Shown piece after piece: positions 7,093 to 10,621 of a stretch of 10,621 nucleotides of DNA. Numbering within the stretch: position 1 is the stretch's first letter; each line of letters starts with the position of its first letter. Position numbers and translations under genes: made by a program. Location: assembly GCA_022565745.1 (NCBI GenBank), contig JAIUMB010000079.1, positions 1-10,621 on the forward strand. The letters run 5' to 3'. The notes under the pieces are model-generated. The model was given only the letters and a program-made list of their open reading frames with translations, was not told the origin of the DNA and ran no database searches. This DNA is from Cryomorphaceae bacterium (lineage in GTDB: Bacteria > Bacteroidota > Bacteroidia > Flavobacteriales > Schleiferiaceae).

Positions 7093-8798
7093 TCAATATC
7101 GAGTACGTGTAATTGCCATTGGCTTTTGCCGTTCCATACATTTTCATCTAAATGATAAGCCAAATGGAGGCGCTCAGCTGTTTTGAGTGCCTCCAATTTT
7201 TCACCCCAACCAAAGGCAATACCCATTCTGCTCTCCCCAGTTTCTGGGTCGATGACTTCTATTTTTAAATGACTGTTATCACTGCCTACACAACGGGTTC
7301 CATCACCTAAAATTAAATGCCGAGTCACAAAAATTGGTTTCATGTTTTGTGGGCCAAAGGGTTGCATTCTCGTTAATGTATTGGTCAACGTATCATCAAT
7401 CAGAGAAAAAGGTAGAATGGCATCGATATTTAATTGAGGTATTTTTTGTTCTGGGGTTATAAGCGCACACACGACCGATTCAAAACGTTCGGCAAAATCC
7501 TGAATGTTTTCTGCTTTGACCGTCATTCCGGCAGCGTACATATGACCTCCAAATTGAATCAGTTCGTTTTCACACTTTTCCAAAGCCTGATACAAATCAA
7601 AACCTTCAACGGAACGGGCTGAACCGGCATAAACGCCATTGCTTTTAGTGAGCACAATGGTGGGTCTGTAAAAGCGTTCAACCAATCGAGAAGCGACTAT
7701 GCCAATGACGCCTTTGTGCCAATCTTCGCTATAAACTACGGTGGAGGCCGCATCCGGATTTAGTCGGCTGGCAATGATGTCAATCGCTTCCTTGGTGATG
7801 TGCTGGTCGGTTGATCGTCTTTGTAGGTTGAGGGCATCCAATTCCCGTGCAAGCTTTTCAGCAGTTTTTAAATTTTTGGTTGACAAGAGTTCTACAGCTT
7901 CACTTCCGTGAGCCATTCGACCAGCGGCATTAATTCTTGGTGCAATGGTAAAGACCACATCATCTATGGTGCGAATTTGCCGTTTAGCAATTTTGGTCAA
8001 CGCCGCAATCCCCATGCATGGATTTAATTTAATGCGTTGCATGCCGTAATGGGCAAGGATTCTATTTTCCCCAACAATGGGAACGATATCAGCACCAATA
8101 CTAAGAGCCAAGAGGTCTAAATGCTCAAGCACCTCATCAATGGCAATGGCATTTTTTTTAGCGTAAGCGCAGAGCAGCTTAAAGCCAACGCCACAGCCCG
8201 ATAGTTCTTTAAATGGATAATTACAGTCACTGCGTTTTGGATCCAATACGGCGATGGCTGGTGGAAGTGTTTCTCCAGGGGTGTGATGATCACAAATGAT
8301 AATATCAAGCCCTTTGTTTTGTGCATATTCTACAAGTGAAACGGATTTTATTCCACAGTCAAGGGTTATCATCAATGAACATCCTTTGCTGATGGCCCAA
8401 TCGATACCATCTTTTGACAAGCCATAACCTTCTTTGTATCGATCGGGTATATAGGTAAAAAAGTGCGCGTATCGCGAAGAAAAAAAAGATTTCATTAGAG
8501 CAACAGAGGTGGTTCCATCGACGTCATAGTCGCCAAAAAACACGATATGCTCATTGTTTTGAATGGCGAGGGACAAGCGGTTGACAGCGGTGGCCATGTC
8601 TTTCATATCGAATGGATCGTGCAAGTTTTGGAAGCTCGGCTTAAAGAATGTTTTTAAGGCGTCTTTGCTATGCAGTTGTCGACGATGCATGAGCATGGCT
8701 ATGACTTCATTTGTTTGCCAATCTTTAGCCAGATCACGCGCAGTAATCGCATCATTTTGTTTTGGGTAGTTCCAGCGATATGAAGAAGTTTTACTCAT
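7086..8798 (-). CDS. recJ: Single-stranded-DNA-specific 5'-3' exonuclease RecJ
   Basis: RecJ degrades single-stranded DNA 5' to 3' in recombinational repair, mismatch repair and base excision repair. The protein has 570 residues from the ATG at 8798. Its DHH core shows HIVFFGDYDVDGTTSVAL (D90, D92, D94), MITLDCG (D147), the signature CDHH (170-172), SGCGVGFKL and LSIGADIVP (D237). The DHHA1 domain shows INAAGRMAHGSEAVELL, WHKGVIGIVASRLVERF, GSARSVEGFDLYQAL and FGGHMYAAGM (417-424). A C-terminal OB-like region (~455-570) contains MQPFGPQN. The length is typical. An in-frame TTG at 8831 would add 11 residues (FLCDFSYFCC), but these do not look like RecJ and the TTG lies within the predicted -33 element, so the ATG is preferred. 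The 3' end overlaps the convergent SBBP gene by 7 bp. Confidence 0.97.
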   Translation of the reverse strand: MSKTSSYRWNYPKQNDAITARDLAKDWQTNEVIAMLMHRRQLHSKDALKTFFKPSFQNLHDPFDMKDMATAVNRLSLAIQNNEHIVFFGDYDVDGTTSVALMKSFFSSRYAHFFTYIPDRYKEGYGLSKDGIDWAISKGCSLMITLDCGIKSVSLVEYAQNKGLDIIICDHHTPGETLPPAIAVLDPKRSDCNYPFKELSGCGVGFKLLCAYAKKNAIAIDEVLEHLDLLALSIGADIVPIVGENRILAHYGMQRIKLNPCMGIAALTKIAKRQIRTIDDVVFTIAPRINAAGRMAHGSEAVELLSTKNLKTAEKLARELDALNLQRRSTDQHITKEAIDIIASRLNPDAASTVVYSEDWHKGVIGIVASRLVERFYRPTIVLTKSNGVYAGSARSVEGFDLYQALEKCENELIQFGGHMYAAGMTVKAENIQDFAERFESVVCALITPEQKIPQLNIDAILPFSLIDDTLTNTLTRMQPFGPQNMKPIFVTRHLILGDGTRCVGSDNSHLKIEVIDPETGESRMGIAFGWGEKLEALKTAERLHLAYHLDENVWNGKSQWQLHVLDIDY

Positions 8799-8802
8799 GC
8801 AG

Positions 8803-8832
8803 CAAAAGTAAGAAAAATCACATAAAAACAAA
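8803..8832 (-). promoter_or_regulatory. recJ promoter, predicted leaderless
   Basis: Read on the minus strand, TTTG (8832-8829), 18 nt of spacer and TACTTTTG (8810-8803) match the Bacteroidota -33/-7 pattern. The -7 element is exact (TAnnTTTG). Only four bases (CTGC) separate it from the recJ ATG, so transcription should start at or very near the A of the start codon, giving a leaderless mRNA. The start point is inferred from the usual -7 to +1 distance. Confidence 0.6.
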
Positions 8833-8872
8833 AAAATATTTTTTTATTGATGAAAGCATGTTTGAAATGTTC

Positions 8873-8880
8873 TAATTTCG
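8873..8880 (+). promoter_or_regulatory. -7-like element of the DUF4271-hemD unit
   Basis: TAATTTCG differs from TAnnTTTG at one position and lies exactly four bases (CAGC) before the ATG at 8885. This mirrors the spacing seen for recJ on the other strand. No good -33 TTTG stands at 19-21 nt upstream; the nearest TTG, at 8847-8849, is 23 nt away. It may drive a leaderless mRNA, with lower confidence than for recJ. Confidence 0.4.
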
Positions 8881-8884
8881 CAGC

Positions 8885-9538
8885 ATGGATGAGGTAGTTA
8901 GGCATCATACAGACTGGATTTTTGTTGCCGGTATCACAATGGGTTCGATACTTGTGTATGTTCGATGGGTATATCCAAAGCGATTTGCACAGTTGTCATC
9001 ACTGCGCAGACAGATGGTCATGCCCTTAGATCCGTCATATGAAAAGAGTAAAACGGGCGTGTTAGAGTTGTTGCTTACCGTCAATTACGTCATGTGTTTA
9101 TCTTTTTTATTACTCAAAGCATATCACCACTTAAAAGGTGTTCCTCCACAAGCTGCCGATCTGTATTTGTTTTTGCAACTATTGTTGGCGGTAGGGCTTT
9201 ACTTGGTACTGCGTAATTTGATGATTCGCATCACTGCCCAGCTTTTTCAAGTGTTAAAATTTTCTGATTGGTGGTTAGAACACCTTCATTATTATAGAAT
9301 TGGGGTGGGTATTTGGATGCCAATGATGCTTGTTATTGCTTTTTTTGCAGGGTTTTTATCGACGTCTATCGTAGTGTTGGCGCTGATTTATCAAGTTGTT
9401 TTTCTTTTTAGGATGATGTGGACGTCAGGAAAAGTTTTGGTTACTCAAGGGGGTATAGGAGTAATGCGAATAATTTTGTACCTTTGCGCTTTGGAAATAG
9501 CACCATTATTATGGCTGCTCTTCTGGATATTTGGTTGA
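8885..9538 (+). CDS. DUF4271 family integral membrane protein
   Basis: This is a 217-residue polytopic inner-membrane protein of unknown function. About six hydrophobic segments are visible: residues ~11-30, 59-79, 92-113, 138-158, 160-178 and 192-216. A loop between the first two carries KRFAQLSSLRRQMVMPLDP. The C-terminal segment IILYLCALEIAPLLWLLFWI and the preceding YRIGVGIWMP match what I remember of the Bacteroidota DUF4271 family, whose members often lie beside a uroporphyrinogen-III synthase gene, as here. hemD follows 27 bp downstream in the same frame, so the two are almost certainly co-transcribed. The neighbourhood hints at a link to tetrapyrroles or the cell envelope, but no motif proves it. 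The ATG at 8885 is the only reasonable start. Confidence 0.85.
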   Translation: MDEVVRHHTDWIFVAGITMGSILVYVRWVYPKRFAQLSSLRRQMVMPLDPSYEKSKTGVLELLLTVNYVMCLSFLLLKAYHHLKGVPPQAADLYLFLQLLLAVGLYLVLRNLMIRITAQLFQVLKFSDWWLEHLHYYRIGVGIWMPMMLVIAFFAGFLSTSIVVLALIYQVVFLFRMMWTSGKVLVTQGGIGVMRIILYLCALEIAPLLWLLFWIFG

Positions 9539-9565
9539 TATATAACCACATTAAAAACATTCGCT

Positions 9566-10315
9566 TTGAAGGTAAAAACCATTTTGGTATCTCAGCCTGA
9601 GCCGTCGTCTGATGTTAAGACACCTTACGATGAGCTGGCCACCAAGCAAAAGTTAAAAATTGATTTTCGCCCTTTTATTCACGTTGAAGGGGTAGATGCA
9701 ACAGAATTCAGAAAGGAAAAGATTCACCTTTCTGATTTTTCGGCCATTATTTTCACCAGTAGAAACGCCATCGATCACTTTTTCCGCATGTGTGAAGAGA
9801 CGCGTTATGAAGTCCCTGTTGACCTCAAATACTTTTGTGTATCAGAGGCGATAGCCTTCTATTTACAGAAGTATGTGGTGTACAGAAAAAGAAAGATTTA
9901 CTACGGTAAACTTACATTTCCTGATTTGGTGCCTATTTTGAAAAAGCACAAGAATGAGCGTTTTCTTTTGCCTACGAGTGACATATTAAAGCCTGATGTG
10001 CCTCGATTACTTGACAGCATCAAAATTGACTACACCCGCGCTGTACTTTACCGTACGGTGTGTAGTGATTTAAGTGATTTAGAGGACGTGAAGTACGACG
10101 TGTTGGTGTTTTTCTCGCCATTTGGTATTAAGTCGTTATTTGAGAATTTTCCAGAATTTGTGCAGGGGGAAACCCGTATAGCTGGATTTGGACCTACAAC
10201 GCAAAAGGCCATTACAGATGCGGGTTTGCGCTTGGATATTCCTGCGCCAACCAAAGAGGCCCCGTCCATGACAATGGCTTTGGATGCCTACATCAAAGAG
10301 GCCAATAAAAGATAA
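9566..10315 (+). CDS. hemD: Uroporphyrinogen-III synthase, TTG start
   Basis: HemD cyclises hydroxymethylbilane to uroporphyrinogen III, with inversion of ring D, in the cytosolic tetrapyrrole (heme) pathway. The 249-residue protein shows the two-lobed HemD pattern: IIFTSRNAIDHF (61-72), CVSEAIAFYL (91-100), ERFLLPTSD (131-139), YRTV (162-165), VFFSPFGIKSLFENF (181-195) and IAGFGPTTQKAITDAGL (205-221), ending in EAPSMTMALDAYI. Sequence identity across HemD is low, but this matches the Bacteroidota type. The start is TTG at 9566: the opening KVKTILVSQPEPS matches, from memory, the usual N-terminus of these homologues; the next in-frame ATG (residue 75) would remove the first lobe; and the DUF4271 stop lies only nine codons upstream in the same frame. 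Translation may depend on coupling to the upstream gene. Confidence 0.9.
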   Translation: MKVKTILVSQPEPSSDVKTPYDELATKQKLKIDFRPFIHVEGVDATEFRKEKIHLSDFSAIIFTSRNAIDHFFRMCEETRYEVPVDLKYFCVSEAIAFYLQKYVVYRKRKIYYGKLTFPDLVPILKKHKNERFLLPTSDILKPDVPRLLDSIKIDYTRAVLYRTVCSDLSDLEDVKYDVLVFFSPFGIKSLFENFPEFVQGETRIAGFGPTTQKAITDAGLRLDIPAPTKEAPSMTMALDAYIKEANKR

Positions 10316-10337
10316 TTTGCCTACATGGTAAATAATA

Positions 10338-10368
10338 TTTGCAGTGTTACAAACATTGCGTATATTTG
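10338..10368 (+). promoter_or_regulatory. Promoter of tRNA-fMet
   Basis: TTTG (10338-10341), a 19-nt spacer and TATATTTG (10361-10368) match the Bacteroidota sigma-A consensus TTTG-N19-TAnnTTTG exactly. Transcription should begin near 10374, leaving about seven bases of 5' leader before the mature tRNA end. This is the best promoter in the window. Confidence 0.85.
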
Positions 10369-10380
10369 CACCACTGAAAT

Positions 10381-10453
<73 letters not shown>

Positions 10454-10458
10454 CAAGC

Positions 10459-10496
10459 AAACCCCTCAAAACGCACAGCGTTTTGAGGGGTTTTTT
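10459..10496 (+). terminator. Rho-independent terminator of tRNA-fMet
   Basis: CCCCTCAAAACGC (10462-10474) pairs perfectly with GCGTTTTGAGGGG (10478-10490) around an ACA loop. A run of six T (10491-10496) follows. The preceding AAA can extend the stem by pairing with the first T residues. It starts about six bases after the mature tRNA 3' end. Confidence 0.95.
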
Positions 10497-10550
10497 CATT
10501 CCCGTAAATCCACCAAGCTCTGCTTGAGGGGATTTACGGGAATGAAAAAA
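10491..10550. repeat. 60-bp inverted repeat with perfect 21-bp arms
   Basis: The arms at 10491-10511 and 10530-10550 are perfect reverse complements, beginning TTTTTTCATTCCCG and ending CGGGAATGAAAAAA. An inner 5-bp stem CAAGC/GCTTG (10514-10518, 10522-10526) closes a TCT loop across a small internal bulge. It shares its T run with the preceding terminator. The stem is followed by A rather than T on both strands, so it is not an intrinsic terminator. Confidence 0.85.
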
Positions 10551-10584
10551 CCGCGAATCCGACGATAGGAGGATTTGCAGGTTT
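10548..10584. repeat. Third hairpin behind tRNA-fMet
   Basis: AAACC plus GCGAATCC (10548-10560) pair with GGATTTGC, one bulged A, and GGTTT (10571-10584), with one G-T wobble. The loop is about ten bases. It abuts and slightly overlaps the preceding inverted repeat, so the two probably compete or stack. Confidence 0.6.
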
Positions 10585-10621
10585 GCTTGGGTAAAGCATC
10601 CTTTTTCCAGTCCACCGACGC

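Larger units (their letters stand above)
10454..10589. repeat. Outer 10-bp inverted arms enclosing three hairpins
   Basis: CAAGCAAACC (10454-10463), immediately after the tRNA, is the exact reverse complement of GGTTTGCTTG (10580-10589). It could close the three internal hairpins into one branched structure. The left arm overlaps the base of the terminator and the right arm overlaps the third hairpin, so not all stems can form at once. The last ~30 bases of the window (10590-10621) hold nothing I can assign. Confidence 0.55.

Noticed and set aside
8799..8831. Longer recJ starting at TTG 8831
   Set aside because: The extra 11 residues are unlike RecJ N-termini, and the region is occupied by a good -33/-7 promoter. 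The ATG at 8798 is a natural start.
10491..10550. Second terminator behind tRNA-fMet, acting in either direction
   Set aside because: The symmetric arms end in A6 on both strands, so no T tract follows the stem. It is strong structure but not an intrinsic terminator.
10496..10621. Minus-strand open frame of 41 codons entering from the right edge, ending at TGA 10498-10496
   Set aside because: It is too short, runs through the inverted repeats, and its translation shows no family I recognise. It could be the tail of a gene beyond the window, but the sequence shown cannot support that.

Overview
The window looks like ordinary chromosome from a member of the Bacteroidota, probably a flavobacterium-like lineage. 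Four things point there. One protein is large and secreted, with a C-terminal type IX secretion (T9SS) sorting domain and SBBP propeller repeats. A DUF4271 membrane protein sits next to a Bacteroidota-type HemD. Several starts are preceded by TAnnTTTG-type -7 promoter elements, and Shine-Dalgarno sequences are absent. No phage, IS, CRISPR or classical defence genes were found.

Layout from left to right. Positions 1-2489 (minus strand) carry most of sucA, the E1 subunit of 2-oxoglutarate dehydrogenase; its C-terminus lies beyond the left edge. Divergent from it are a small outer-membrane beta-barrel protein (2564-3154) and a NYN nuclease-like protein fused through a very acidic linker to a cold-shock domain (3218-4189). 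This pair ends at a strong intrinsic terminator (4219-4258). Next is a 903-residue secreted protein (4381-7092): DUF7948-like N-terminal region, seven SBBP blades, cysteine-containing adhesin-like modules and a T9SS sorting domain. Its stop codon overlaps the end of the convergent recJ gene (7086-8798, minus). RecJ is divergent from a two-gene unit, a DUF4271 membrane protein (8885-9538) and hemD (9566-10315, TTG start). After these comes a textbook Bacteroidota promoter driving an initiator tRNA-fMet (10381-10453), then a strong terminator and a cluster of nested inverted repeats running almost to the right edge.

Most genes are housekeeping: TCA cycle, DNA repair and tetrapyrrole synthesis. 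The less ordinary items are the NYN / acidic linker / cold-shock fusion, the complete seven-blade T9SS-exported propeller, the inverted-repeat cluster behind tRNA-fMet, and the -7-like elements only four bases from the start codons of the divergent recJ and DUF4271 genes, which suggest leaderless mRNAs. I see no convincing new multi-gene system. The NYN-CSD gene is the best candidate for new biology.
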